Source: Linyphia triangularis (taxonomy: Eukaryota > Arthropoda > Arachnida > Araneae > Linyphiidae). Taken from it: a DNA stretch of 64,000 nt. The notes beneath the pieces are model-generated. The model saw nothing but the letters and a program-made list of their open reading frames with translations. It was not told the origin of the DNA and ran no database searches. Positions 53,600-64,000 of this stretch are shown here, piece after piece. The DNA lies in assembly GCA_963978545.1 (NCBI GenBank), contig OZ021722.1, positions 2,852,001-2,916,000 on the forward strand, written 5' to 3'. The stretch's first letter is position 1; every line of letters begins with the position of its first letter. The translations under genes and the position numbers were made by a program.

Positions 53600-53855
53600 T
53601 ATCTCCTATAGTCCCAGACAACCCATCCTGAACCTCATTGAATACGTGATGTGCGTCACGGTTTTACTATGCGCTGATTGGCTGCTCAATAATCTTGCAT
53701 GTGACGTCTCGAACTGAGGGGGAAAAACAGTGTTAGCCAGCCAATAGGGATTCACCAAGTGAGTGACGTCATCAAGTAGCTCGTAACCGTGGTTAGAAAA
53801 AGTAAAATATTAATTGAAATTTAGACTCAAAAGCTCTTGATTTGTTTTTGTCATC
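53600..53855. repeat. Dispersed repeat F, copy 2
   Basis: Relative of 33095-33385 with GCTGATTGGCTGC, AGCCAATAGGGATTC and GAGTGACGTCATC. Followed at 53890-53950 by a piece also seen near 3420-3490 and 12785-12830 (ACAATAAAAGTTGTGATT). Confidence 0.72.
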
Positions 53856-54519
53856 AAGATGCATTTAAGTCTACTACAAAACTATGTGCGCAGTTTATCA
53901 ATATTACAATAAAAGTTGTGATTTCCCCGGGACTATATCTTGACGTGGAAGGTTCCATCCTACAGCGCATTCAATGTGGTCAAGATAAATTGTCTTGAAC
54001 TACAGACGTAGTGTTTCCTCACTGTCTTTGTTTTTGTTGTGCATTGGCATGGTTTGTATATAGTTAAAGTTATACGCCGGTATGGGAGGAGTACACTGCT
54101 TAATTTTTACACATCGTCTTCCATCTTTTGAACTTATTGAATGAATCTGTAATTTCTAGATAATAGACGAATGCATCTGAAGTTCTTGTTACAAATACTT
54201 TTACTAACTCTTCTAAAATTTCAACAGTGCTACTGGTGAAATAGTTTTGTGTCTGCTTGTCTTAACATGTTTGTTTTAATTGTTTGTCCCTTGTTTGAAT
54301 TAATGGTACAATGTTATCTAGATCTTTATTTCTAATACTCATGAGTACTCCTTTGTGTATATCCTACGTATTATCACTGTCGAACATTGGGTAAATTTTT
54401 ATCGGAGTCGAAATTTTCGTCGATTGTTGAATTTCTTTCCTGTTGCCAACATTCTTTAAAAAAATAAATTATTAAATATAATTTTATGTCATCATTCTTA
54501 TTGAATGCATGAATACATC

Positions 54520-54697
54520 GCCGACCAAACGGTATAGTGGTTAGCGTGCTAGTTTTTAGACAGCGAGGTTGCGGGTTCGAGTCCCGTGTTAGGCATGGGT
54601 GTTTGTAAATGTATGTTGGCTTGTCTAATGACGAATGTTTCGGTGCATTATAACCCTCGTGTTGCTGACGGTGCCAGATAATCTGAATACAACCAAC
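54520..54697 (+). mobile_element. tRNA-derived SINE, family 1 (copy 11)
   Basis: Duplication CATGAATACATC (54508-54519, 54698-54709). Confidence 0.91.
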
Positions 54698-54709
54698 CAT
54701 GAATACATC

Positions 54710-57700
54710 ATACGGCCTGTGATCCGGTAAATTTAAATTTTTGTCAGAATAATTTTGATAATTAAACTGTCATTAAACTTTGTTAAAAATGAAATTTAAT
54801 TTTCTTAAAAATTAAATAATTGAAATTCAAAGAATAAAGTAGTCAGCCAATCCAATACTTCGCTCAGTCGACTATCAGCAAAAAGTTCGTAAATTATTGA
54901 CGTCAATCGACATTTTTGTCGTAATAAAAAGTTCACCAAACCTAGTAATCAAAATATTATCATAGATCTCTTAAGCAAATCGCCAACAAGACGTTTTAAG
55001 ATTCGACTCCAAATATACGCGAAATATTAAACAGAAAATGTTGTAGTTGATTTTGAAATGAAAGCTATTTAAGTATGCACGTGACTTTACAGTACTTTTT
55101 CGAGTGGGAAAGACATCATCATGGCCAAGCACTCAATAAGTAACAAAATTTAATTTGTCATTTTGGCAACAGGAAAGAAATTCAACAATCGACGAACTTT
55201 TTGTTACGAACGTATAACACGTACTAACGATTTGCTTATCGGTTAAGATCGAAGTTGTAATACGTGCCGAACGGATAATTATACGTAAGTACCTTTTTGT
55301 GTCAAATTTTAATATTTTTGAAGTTACAAATTGAGCATTTTGACATCAACCCTTTTTTTTTTTTTTTACGAGGGTATAGATTTCGGAGCAAATATTGCTT
55401 TTAGAGAATAGTTAAGAATTTTACGTGTAATATACATGTCATATTCATTATTCTTATTTCATTAAAGCCAACTTTCAATTTGAATGAATAAAGTTCGTCA
55501 AATTTCGTACCCTGAAGTAAATAGTTCTGTGCTTTAGAAAATAAGGGGTTCGATTTTGAGTTAAAAAATTAACAATAAATCAAATTCATCCATTGCTTTT
55601 GAAAACAATCACATCGCTGCAAAAGTATTCTTCATTATTGGCAACTCCTTATTCTTCATTGTTGAGTTATACTACTGTGAACAGAATCGCAGACAGCATG
55701 GACTTGGAACTGGAAAAACGACATAACTCAATTTAAATTCAATCTGTAAACAAGCTTGCGTTATGATTTACCGTATGATGTCGCTTGGCAACTTTTAATA
55801 AATATCGCCAAGTTGAAAATGACATCGAAAGGTTGTGTCGCCAAATCCAAAATGGCGACAAAACATTGTGTTGTCAATTCCAAACGGTCACTAGGGTCCA
55901 AGTTGGCAACGGATTGCCACATTCGGTGCCAAAGTCGCGCCTAGAGGCATTACGTAGTAAATATTAATCCAATCTTGAGTAAATGCAGTCAGTAAACACA
56001 ATTTCACTCAAATAAAAAAAGGTAAAACTTCCAAGTACAGATTCTGCGCCAAGAATTGTTTACGTGAAACCACACCAAATATGGCAACCGTAGGCAGTTA
56101 ATTTGTTATGAAAAAAAAAAAAAAAAAATGGCGACGGCTGCCATTTGTTGGTGAAAATCCTCTTGTTGCAGAATCCGTACAGTAATTGGAATTTTTACCA
56201 AAAAAATAAAAATAATTTTGACTTGTATTACATTTATAGTAAAGGTGTAATAAGTTTCTTGAAATAATTCTAAAATTCGCATTTAAATTTAGAGTACTCC
56301 CCCATAGATTCCATAGAAAGCATAGGAAATGTCCAATTAAAGAATGAATACTAAACATAAAAGTTCAGAAATAAATTTTCAAATTGAGGTCTTGAAATGG
56401 TATTTTAGTTTGGAAAATGTGGTATTTTTCAATATTTGCCGAAGAGATTTTTTACAAAACCTGTTGAATTCTAGAATTGGAGCAGATTTTATTTTCTATT
56501 GTGAAATAGTGCTTAGCTACAAAAGGATATGTTGTTGAGTAACTTGTACTTTTCCCAAAGAATGTATGATGTTCGTTTTGTATGATATTTATGTATTGTA
56601 AAGTGTTAAATATATACAAGGTATAATAAAAAATACATATTTTACCATAATTGTGTAGTTAGAGCTTTTGATAAAATAAAAAACTTAAAACATTAACTTC
56701 CGTAATATAAAAAGTTGAAGAAAAGTTTAAAACACTATAGTACAAAATGTTTATTTACAACATGAAAAAAGTTACACATATGTACAGTGATCATACAATG
56801 CACTAAAAGCTGTCTTATCCAAAATCAAATTTACTAAGCATAACACAATTTTTCATCATAATATCTATAACATACATTTTTTTTTTTTTTTTTCCATTTC
56901 GAATGATTCTTTACCCTCGTAAGTTCTTTATAAAAATATTTTTGGCACAAAATTCATAATTTAAGGCTTAATATAAAAAAAAATGTAGGGATTAATATAA
57001 AAAAATGTAAGGATTAATGTTTCAACAAACAAGTCTAATAATCTACAACCAAATAAAACGGGGGGGGGGGGAGGGGGGATGCAAATTGTAATAAAAGTTA
57101 TCAAGTCAAAAATTGTATGTACTTTGAAAAAAAAAAAAAAAAAAAAAAAAAACCCCTTCTGTAAGAAAGTTTTAAAAAAGTAATTTGGTGTGGTAGGTTT
57201 GGTATAAAATGAACATACAAGGTTTAAGTATTTTGGACCTTCTCAAAAGTGGTTGGCATTAACCAGGGATAAAAAAAATTTTGGCGCATTTTGCAAATTT
57301 CCGCTTTTTTCAAAAAATTTATTATATTTAGTGGACTGCATGCGGGATTTTATCAGACTAAACTTGACTGAAGCAGAAAAAATTCTGGCTGCACTACTGT
57401 TCTGTACACACATATATCCCTAATAAGCTATTTTTTTTAGTTCAAAATAACACTGTATATTTTCTGTTTTCACCCCTGATTAACACAATAAACACGAAAA
57501 ACTGCTTTTTTTGTTTTGTTAGACAACACCTTAGAAAAACCTTGTCATTAGATTTACAGGAACAAGGTTGCAGGATATCCCCCATGACTAAAGTTCATTA
57601 AAGTTTGGTGAAAAAGTTGATTTTAGTTTGGCGCTTATACAGTGTAAAACCTTGTAGTGAGCTTGGTTATGAAACGATTCCCGAACCCTCTTTTACGAAA

Positions 57701-57780
57701 GAGCTTGTCGATTGTGTGAACCTCCTTTTTCAAGTTTCTAAAAAAGCCGCCTTTTCATCTGCACCTTGCAACTTTTCGTT
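54710..57780. other. Intergenic sequence, no gene seen
   Basis: Contains an element-J relative (about 55760-55960, with GTCGCCAAATCCAAAATGGCG), an A run at 57127-57152, and a poly-G run near 57060. No coding signal. Confidence 0.55.
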
Positions 57781-58397
57781 TAAGAGTAAGTCCTATACTA
57801 AACTCCAACTTAACTTGACATCACCAGACGATAGATCTTCACCGTGCTCATAGGCAAATAATCCATTTTAGCGGAGTGAAGACATAATTATCACCAAACC
57901 TTATAGCCTTTTGTTCTCTACAGGGTTGTGGTTTGGCGAACATTATGCTTTTACGCAGCCAAAATGGATTAACTACCTATGAGCACTGTGACGATCTACC
58001 GTCTAGTGATGTCAAGTTAAGTTGAAGTTTAGTATAGTAAAGATCATTTCCTATACTCGCTTTGTTACAACCTTCTAGCCAAGTTCAATTGGAAACTACT
58101 TTGCATCAAAGCTTGTCATTTGTTACGAAAATGATGACTAAATGAAATGCCATAAATGAAAAAACAACAACAAAAGACTACTGCAGGTGGCGCCACTGTA
58201 TAAGCATTGACGTAAAGATATCAAATATAAAATAAATTCGACGCTATTTTCGAGTTTTTAATTTACGTCATTTCATAAAGTGATCATTTAATAATACCAA
58301 ATGCCAATGTTTCGTACAAAGTAGTTTCTAAATGAACTGGTATAGAATATTGTAACATAGCGAGTATAGATGCTCACTTGGACTTTCTCCTAAGAGG
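57781..58397. mobile_element. MITE family B with nested MITE C
   Basis: AGAGTAAGTCC, then MITE C at 57794-58036, then GTAAAGATCATTTCC through to CTCACTTGGACTTTCTCCT. Ends just before the putative poly(A) signal of the histidine-rich gene. Confidence 0.8.
57794..58036. mobile_element. MITE family C
   Basis: 243-bp inverted-repeat copy at the same TA of family B as at 39032. Confidence 0.85.
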
Positions 58398-58426
58398 TTT
58401 GCGCAAGGTGTTGAAAAAATTTACAT

Positions 58427-58432
58427 TTTATT
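58427..58432 (-). terminator. Candidate polyadenylation signal of the histidine-rich gene
   Basis: AATAAA on the minus strand, about 240 nt past the stop codon of the histidine-rich reading frame and just beyond the right end of a MITE. It is the first canonical hexamer seen downstream on that strand. Confidence 0.4.
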
Positions 58433-58672
58433 TTGGTACTCACTAATGCACTATTGGAATGATTTATCACTAGGACAACAATTTCATTTGCAAGGCAGTG
58501 ACGACGATCACAAAGTTTTCCAAATTCATAACATGACTAATTGCGGGCATTCAACATAATAATATGGCAATAGTACTCAACCTCAACACGTTTATCGTAC
58601 CCCTCGACTCATGTTGTAGCTTTGAATCACTAATTGCAAGTATGAACTTTGATCACAATAAATAGCATGATT

Positions 58673-61276
58673 TTACCACCACCTGTGATATACGTTACGA
58701 CTTTGATAGGCATGCAGCATATCATTCAGTTGCGGATTCGGATGCGCAGCCACTTTCGGAGTTCCAGGCATTTTCAATGGATTCGGTATAAGTTTATGCA
58801 TCGGAATGTGCTGCTGCTGCTGTTGCTGGAGCCCGGGCGCTGGAAACGCATTTCGCCCGCCTTCCATATCCAGCGGAATCTGCGGGAACATGCTGTAGTG
58901 CATCGGATGCAGACGAATGTGATGCTCTATTATGCGAGCGTTCTTTGGTATGGAGAGTGGATCAGGTTCCGGTTTCAAATCCCTGTACATGTAGTCCTTT
59001 TCTGGATCGTAGAAGCGCTGGTCCACACCGTCTTGATCGTAGCTGGCACTGTCTGTTAGTGGACCTATAGGCACTACTGGACCTAAGCCCTCGATGATTC
59101 GATGCGCCTTTTCTTCATGAGGAATCACTGAGGAATGTGGAGAGTTTTGCTTCAGCCCATAACCACCTTCTTTTGCGCGGTTGGCTTCGATCTGATCGTA
59201 CGGGACGTAAGGGGCCTTTTCTTCGTAATCAAGCGAGTCTTTCTGCTCGTGGTTCAGACCTGAGTCATAGTCTGCAGATGGATGATCGTGATGCCTCGGC
59301 GGGTGATCGTGATGTCCGGTTGGATGATCGTGATGCCTCGGAGGGTGATCGTGATGTCCCGTTGAATGATCGTGATGTCCCGTTAGATGATCGTGATGTC
59401 CCGTTAGATGATCGTGATGTCCCGATGAGTGATCGTGATAGTCCGATGGATGACCACCATGGGGGTAGCCACTAGGTGAATGAGGATCAGGCTGACTGTA
59501 ACTATTAGGTGAATGAGAGTCAGAATGACTGAAACCAGTATTTGAATGTGTATCGGAAAATCCTTGATTGGGTAGATCTTTATCCACTCCGAGACTAACC
59601 TCGTTCGGATAGTGTCTTTCACCACCTTCATCGTTATTAAACTCGTCTGTGGCGTAAGGACCGGTCCCGTACTTGAGCATGTCCTCCACGATGTTGTATG
59701 AGCCCTCATTGGGATAGGCGACATCTTGAGAGGAATCATCACTGCCGTATCCAAACGATCCCGGGCCTGAATTTTCGCCAGAGCTGGACGAAGGATTCGT
59801 TTCACCATCCTTCATCCTGTAGTACGTTTTTCTGCCGTAGCTCTTGTAGGGTCCTGTGTAGTGGTATCCCTTCTTAGGCGAGTCAGAAGCCAGCTTCACG
59901 TCGGGCACTCCATTTTCTGTCGGGAGATGAACACCTTGAGATATTTGGGGCTGTTGAAAATCTTGATTCTGTTGGTATCCTTGATGACCCTGATTAGGTT
60001 GGAATCCTTCAAGTCCCTGGTTCTGATGGAATCCTTGATGACCTTGGCTCTGTTGGAATCCTTCCATACCAAAGTTCTGTTTACCAGTCATTCCAGCGAA
60101 TGCCAAAGGTAGAAGGCTCCTCAGCTTTCCCAAACTCTTCATGATATTTCCGTATCCTTGAACTCCTGTTGGCGATGGTTCGTTGTGGAGGCTAATCCTC
60201 TTCCCTTCGGCGTTGTAGTGATGATGGTGGTTGTGGAGATGGATGTGGTTTCCTTTTTCGGAGGTCTTCTGTTTGAAGTATTGCGCTCTAGGCATACTGT
60301 GCAAATGGGGACCTGTGAGCCCGGAAGGTGCAAGAAGAGGTAAGACGGATGTCAGTTTGGGGGAGGGACTGAACCTCACCTGTGGTACCGTTCTTGGTAC
60401 GTTGGTGTCGTAATGCGAGATTTCAGCACCGTTGCTATTCGACAAACTGTGAACGATTGTGTCTGCGCTGCCCGGGTATCTCGCCTCGCTCTTACCCTTC
60501 GGACATTTCTTTTTAATCTTCTTCAGCTTACGTTTCTCGCTTTTGTCTTCGCCGGAGTTGCCTTTGTGGTGGAAGGAATGGACATGAGCATCGCCGTGAT
60601 CGTAATGATAGTGATCGGCATCGTGATCGTGATGGTAGTGAGTGACGGAATCAGGATGACCGCCGTCGTGATCATGATGTCTCTGTTTACTGTCATGGTC
60701 GTAGTGATGGCTGTCGTGATGTCTCTGTTTACTGTCATGGTCGTAGTGATGGCTGTCGTGATGTCTCTGTTTACTGTCAGGGTCATAGTGATGGCTATCG
60801 TGATGTCTCTGCTTACTGTCATCGTAGTGATGGTGGTGGGGATCATCAGTATGGTAGTGACCGTGATCACCATCTTCGTACGAGCTGCTTTGGGCATTCA
60901 GATCTAGGATAGAAGCTTTTCTCAAACTCTCTCCAGTGGTTCGTTGACTGTCTCCCACGTGATGGCTGACGTCAGCAGGCTCGGAATACCATTGGACGTA
61001 GTTGTACTTCTCCTCGGTGACATTCTGCAGCTTTATTTTGAATTTCGTAGGTTTCTTTGTCTGGTGTTGGTCTTTAATGAAGGCCAGGGCGTCTTTGCTT
61101 TCTTGACCGGCGATGTCATCGGGGCCAACGATCACTTTGGAATTCGAGCTTTCTAAAGGGAGATTATCATCATCATTCGATAACGATTGCGAAGTTTCGT
61201 ATTCATCGTCGTGAACAATTTCTTCTTCGGCAAGCGTCGATGAAGCAGTGCTCAAGAGCAGAATCAGTACTTTAAA
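58673..61276 (-). CDS. Secreted histidine-rich repeat protein, last exon (N-terminus incomplete)
   Basis: An 867-codon open exon ending TAA at 58673-58675. It has no in-frame ATG near its start. Instead it begins after a good acceptor (TTTCCTCTTCCAG on the minus strand) with FKVLILLLSTASSTLAEEE, a signal-peptide core with a plausible cleavage after TLA, so a short first exon supplying Met lies to the right. The product is hydrophilic and low-complexity: an acidic N-terminus; 14-residue units of the type SKQRHHDSHHYDHD (about 60672-60830); a basic KRKLKKIKKKCPKGK patch; Gln/Gly repeats (about 59940-60075); about eight 7-residue GHHDHxT units (59278-59440); a Q6 run (58811-58828); and the end NVYHRWW. 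Such His clusters usually bind Zn, Cu or Ni; that function is inference. The family was not recognised. A minus-strand AATAAA lies at 58427-58432. It is convergent with unc-5. Confidence 0.85.
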   Translation of the reverse strand, partial: FKVLILLLSTASSTLAEEEIVHDDEYETSQSLSNDDDNLPLESSNSKVIVGPDDIAGQESKDALAFIKDQHQTKKPTKFKIKLQNVTEEKYNYVQWYSEPADVSHHVGDSQRTTGESLRKASILDLNAQSSSYEDGDHGHYHTDDPHHHHYDDSKQRHHDSHHYDPDSKQRHHDSHHYDHDSKQRHHDSHHYDHDSKQRHHDHDGGHPDSVTHYHHDHDADHYHYDHGDAHVHSFHHKGNSGEDKSEKRKLKKIKKKCPKGKSEARYPGSADTIVHSLSNSNGAEISHYDTNVPRTVPQVRFSPSPKLTSVLPLLAPSGLTGPHLHSMPRAQYFKQKTSEKGNHIHLHNHHHHYNAEGKRISLHNEPSPTGVQGYGNIMKSLGKLRSLLPLAFAGMTGKQNFGMEGFQQSQGHQGFHQNQGLEGFQPNQGHQGYQQNQDFQQPQISQGVHLPTENGVPDVKLASDSPKKGYHYTGPYKSYGRKTYYRMKDGETNPSSSSGENSGPGSFGYGSDDSSQDVAYPNEGSYNIVEDMLKYGTGPYATDEFNNDEGGERHYPNEVSLGVDKDLPNQGFSDTHSNTGFSHSDSHSPNSYSQPDPHSPSGYPHGGHPSDYHDHSSGHHDHLTGHHDHLTGHHDHSTGHHDHPPRHHDHPTGHHDHPPRHHDHPSADYDSGLNHEQKDSLDYEEKAPYVPYDQIEANRAKEGGYGLKQNSPHSSVIPHEEKAHRIIEGLGPVVPIGPLTDSASYDQDGVDQRFYDPEKDYMYRDLKPEPDPLSIPKNARIIEHHIRLHPMHYSMFPQIPLDMEGGRNAFPAPGLQQQQQQHIPMHKLIPNPLKMPGTPKVAAHPNPQLNDMLHAYQSRNVYHRWW

Positions 61277-63487
61277 CTGGAAGAGGAAAAATATTCTAAA
61301 AAAATGTCCACATAACTTACTTTATTGTTATTTTTACTGCTGGAAATTATTATAATTAACTCTTGGTTAGGCGCACGACTTTTTGTCACGCGGTTAGTCG
61401 CGTGGGGGGAGGGGGGGGGGGAGATTCAAATTTTCGTGCTACCATTAAATTCGTGTCCTAATATTAAAGTAAGTGGGTATTTTATTTAAAAATACAACAT
61501 TATTGAACGGAATAAAGTAAAAATTAAAAAATATTTTTAAAAAAAAGTTGAAAAAACTTACGATTTGATCATGGGATTTGATCAAATCTTAATTTTTTTT
61601 CAACTGATCGTGGGATGCCGTCTGTTTAGATACTGATTTTGCAGAAATTATAAAACGGCACGAAAATACATTTGCAGTAAAAGTAAGTTTGTGTGCTTTT
61701 TAATTTTTCATTTTGATAATATGGAATTGTATCAATTGGACTAATCGCAACAAACCAGTAATCTGAAAAAAAGTACAATTATTTGTCAAGTTGTGAAATG
61801 TTAAGTGTTAATCATGAAAAATTATAGAGCATGGTACTCTGTAATTATATATTGATAATGTTTGAAGACGTTTGCTTGACTATCGCAAAAAAATTAGAGG
61901 GAATTAAAGCGATAAATCTAAGTTTTCGGAATTAATTAATAATTAAAAATACGTGAAAAGTTCCTTGATGTGCATTAGATCTGGTTTGGTTTATTGATAT
62001 ATGCGCAGAATGTACAAAATATTATGACCAAAATTCGTGAAATAATTGTTTTTTTTTACTATACCTCATTAGTATGCAAGCAATCTATACATAGAGAGAG
62101 TGTGTTTCTGTGTATTTTTAGGAAGCTACATTTTTATTTCGATGATCTTAATAAAGACTTACGCACATTTTATTTTGGTAACAGGAGGAAGATTTCATGA
62201 AATTTCGAAAAATCAACCCAAATCCCCATTTTCAAATCTTAAAGGTTTGACGCAGTTTAGCCAATTACGGCTTTTGTGCCACAAAAATTCAGCTACGATA
62301 ATACGAGAGCTACTGAACCACTTAAACTGGTTTTATTATAGGTATTTCGACTAATTCGGAATAAAGTTTTATTTATTTCGTTTCGTTCCAGAAACATAGT
62401 TTCATTCCAATATTTTGTGGTTTAGGGGGGGGGGGGGGGTGAAAGAGGGCATACTCATAAGCTTCATCCGGGTAACACCCCACCACAGCGAATTTGTACC
62501 TGGACCTTTACATGCAGAGTACGCTAAAAAAAAAAAAAAAAACTACCAACCATAACTATATCTTGCTAATTGATGAAATAGCAAAAGTACCGTTGTGTAT
62601 TGTAGAAGGTCTTTATTAATTGTATATCATTTTTTTCTTTATCATGAGGTGTTATCTACAGATTAAAACTAAACCAAACTTTAAAAAGTTGAAGGCAACC
62701 CCGTAATATCATACCATATTTAGATTTAGAATCCAAAAAAAACGCCTAAATACCGAATTTCATAATTTTCCAATGAGTGATTAGTAATTTAAATGACGTC
62801 AAAAAAATTATAAACTAATGTTAAGAAGAAAATTTGTTTTGTTTTTTTGCCATAAATTCTTATATAATTAATATATGTTAGCACTTTTTATTTCAAAAGA
62901 TAGTTTGTGTAAGGCCAAACATAAATAACATGCAACTTTTATGTTAAACAGTTTTTTTAATAATTAATTATTAATTAATAAAACAGGTTTTACATTTTTT
63001 TAAATAGAAACTTTTTTTTTTTTGCTTCCATTAGAATTATGGTCGAAAACCTCTCCAGAAATTTTTCTTATTCCATTTTGACTTCTGGCTCTCGATATTT
63101 TGGCAAAAATGTAAAAAAAAAAGCTCACTTTAAGTCTTGAAGCATGCAAAACGTTCGATTCAACCCACTCTAAAGAAATTTGCCCTCGAGATCGGACAAA
63201 ACATTACCGTTCATCAATTACGTGTTTCTCAAGGTAATGAACTAAAATTTGTAATTAGGGTAAACGAGGTATTCTAAATCGAATGAAAATATAAAAAATA
63301 GGGGTTCGTATATAAATTTTTAAAGATAGAGTTCAATTTACTTAGTATACAACCCCCTAACAAAAAAAATTGCCCTAAACGTATAGAAAATCGCAAACAA
63401 AACATTTTGGTGCAAATCGCAAGATTATACAATAATTAGAGCCAAAGATATAGCCATCATTCAGATTCTTTTCCCCCTGTACTGTAC
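61277..63487. other. 5' flank or first intron of the histidine-rich gene
   Basis: AT-rich, no transposon ends recognised. Minus-strand donor-like GTAAGT sites occur near 61315 and 61559, but neither follows an in-frame ATG that joins to the exon at 61276. Poly-G (62427-62440) and poly-A (62526-62541) runs. Confidence 0.5.
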
Positions 63488-63665
63488 GCCGACCAGACGG
63501 TATAGTGGTTAGCGTGCTAGCTTCTAGACCGCGCGGTTGCGGGTTCCGAGTTCCGTGTTAGGCATGGGTGTTTGTAAATGTATGTTGGCTTGTCTAATGA
63601 CGAATGTTTCGGCACATTATGGCCCTCGTGTTGCTGACGGTGCCAGATAATCTGAATACAACCAA
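63488..63665 (+). mobile_element. tRNA-derived SINE, family 1 (copy 12)
   Basis: Perfect 14-bp duplication CCCCTGTACTGTAC (63474-63487, 63666-63679). Confidence 0.92.
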
Positions 63666-63733
63666 CCCCTGTACTGTACAAACTCGCACTTCTATTTTAG
63701 TATAAGATGCAAATGTTTTGTTACATTCAATTA

Positions 63734-63736
<3 letters not shown>

Positions 63737-63810
<74 letters not shown>
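63737..63810. repeat. (AT)n microsatellite
   Basis: About 37 AT dinucleotides without interruption. Confidence 0.97.
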
Positions 63811-63812
<2 letters not shown>

Positions 63813-64000
63813 CATGTCTATGAAAATTTTAAATTTTATTTAAAAAATATATCTATTATAAAATTTAAATATATTTTTGGCTCCACAATTAGAATATGTG
63901 TCCTAAATTATAATTCTGAAAACCGAATACTTTTATTTACAGTAGGTTTTTTTTTTTTTTCCTTCAAAAAATGCACTGTCATAAAAACTTACCAATTAAA

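Noticed and set aside
58649..59475. Plus-strand open frames opposite the histidine-rich gene, including a DDRDVPLDDRD repeat
   Set aside because: These are antisense shadows of the HHDH repeat, without splice signals or a start context.
60413..60907. Hydrophobic plus-strand frame (VMVVVMAVVMSLF repeats)
   Set aside because: Antisense translation of the histidine repeats; valine/methionine arises from reverse-complemented His and Asp codons.
61253..61255. TTG as the start codon of the histidine-rich protein
   Set aside because: A eukaryotic nuclear gene would not normally start at TTG; the frame is open upstream to a good splice acceptor and encodes the core of a signal peptide.
61559..61572. 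ATGATCAAATC followed by GTAAGT on the minus strand as first exon of the histidine-rich gene
   Set aside because: Joining it to 61276 leaves two extra bases and runs into a stop within a few codons.

Overview
This is animal nuclear DNA. It is AT-rich and repeat-laden, with introns up to 23.8 kb, a spliced gene, and tRNA-derived SINEs, solo LTRs and MITEs throughout. The protein sequences and repeat style suggest an arthropod, probably a chelicerate such as a spider. That placement is an inference from general resemblance and was not tested.

The plus strand from 3098 to 51598 holds the 3' part of one gene, an UNC-5-type netrin receptor. I could place thirteen exons with GT/AG borders and consistent phases: two thrombospondin type-1 modules, an 18-codon microexon, the transmembrane exon, a cytoplasmic linker, three exons of ZU5, two exons covering the end of ZU5 and the UPA domain, a serine-rich linker, and two death-domain exons ending in a stop at 51596-51598. 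They join into one open frame of 699 residues. The signal peptide and Ig-domain exons must lie to the left, outside the window.

The minus strand from 61276 to 58673 holds the large last exon of a second gene, facing unc-5 tail to tail about 7 kb away. It encodes a histidine-rich, low-complexity protein that begins inside a signal-peptide-like segment and carries tandem HHDH-type and SKQRHHDSHHYD-type repeats. I do not recognise it. Its first coding exon was not found.

Almost everything else is repeats. They include a tandem satellite of about 148 bp at the left edge and twelve copies of one tRNA-derived SINE, most with target-site duplications. Two further SINE families are present. Six solo LTRs of one family have 4-bp duplications, and one of them contains a LINE fragment. 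Palindromic MITEs are nested up to three deep. There is also a hAT-like family with 8-bp duplications, TTAA-flanked piggyBac-like MITEs, a mariner transposase relic and several minisatellites. One intronic minisatellite is a tandem array of X-box (RFX-site-like) motifs.

I saw no operon, phage, CRISPR array, bacterial system or functional RNA gene. No clearly new biological system is evident. The most unusual items are the histidine-rich gene, the X-box array, the GGCGA-palindrome array in the solo LTRs, repeated MITE insertion at the same TA sites of another MITE, and the GC-rich palindrome next to the unc-5 microexon.
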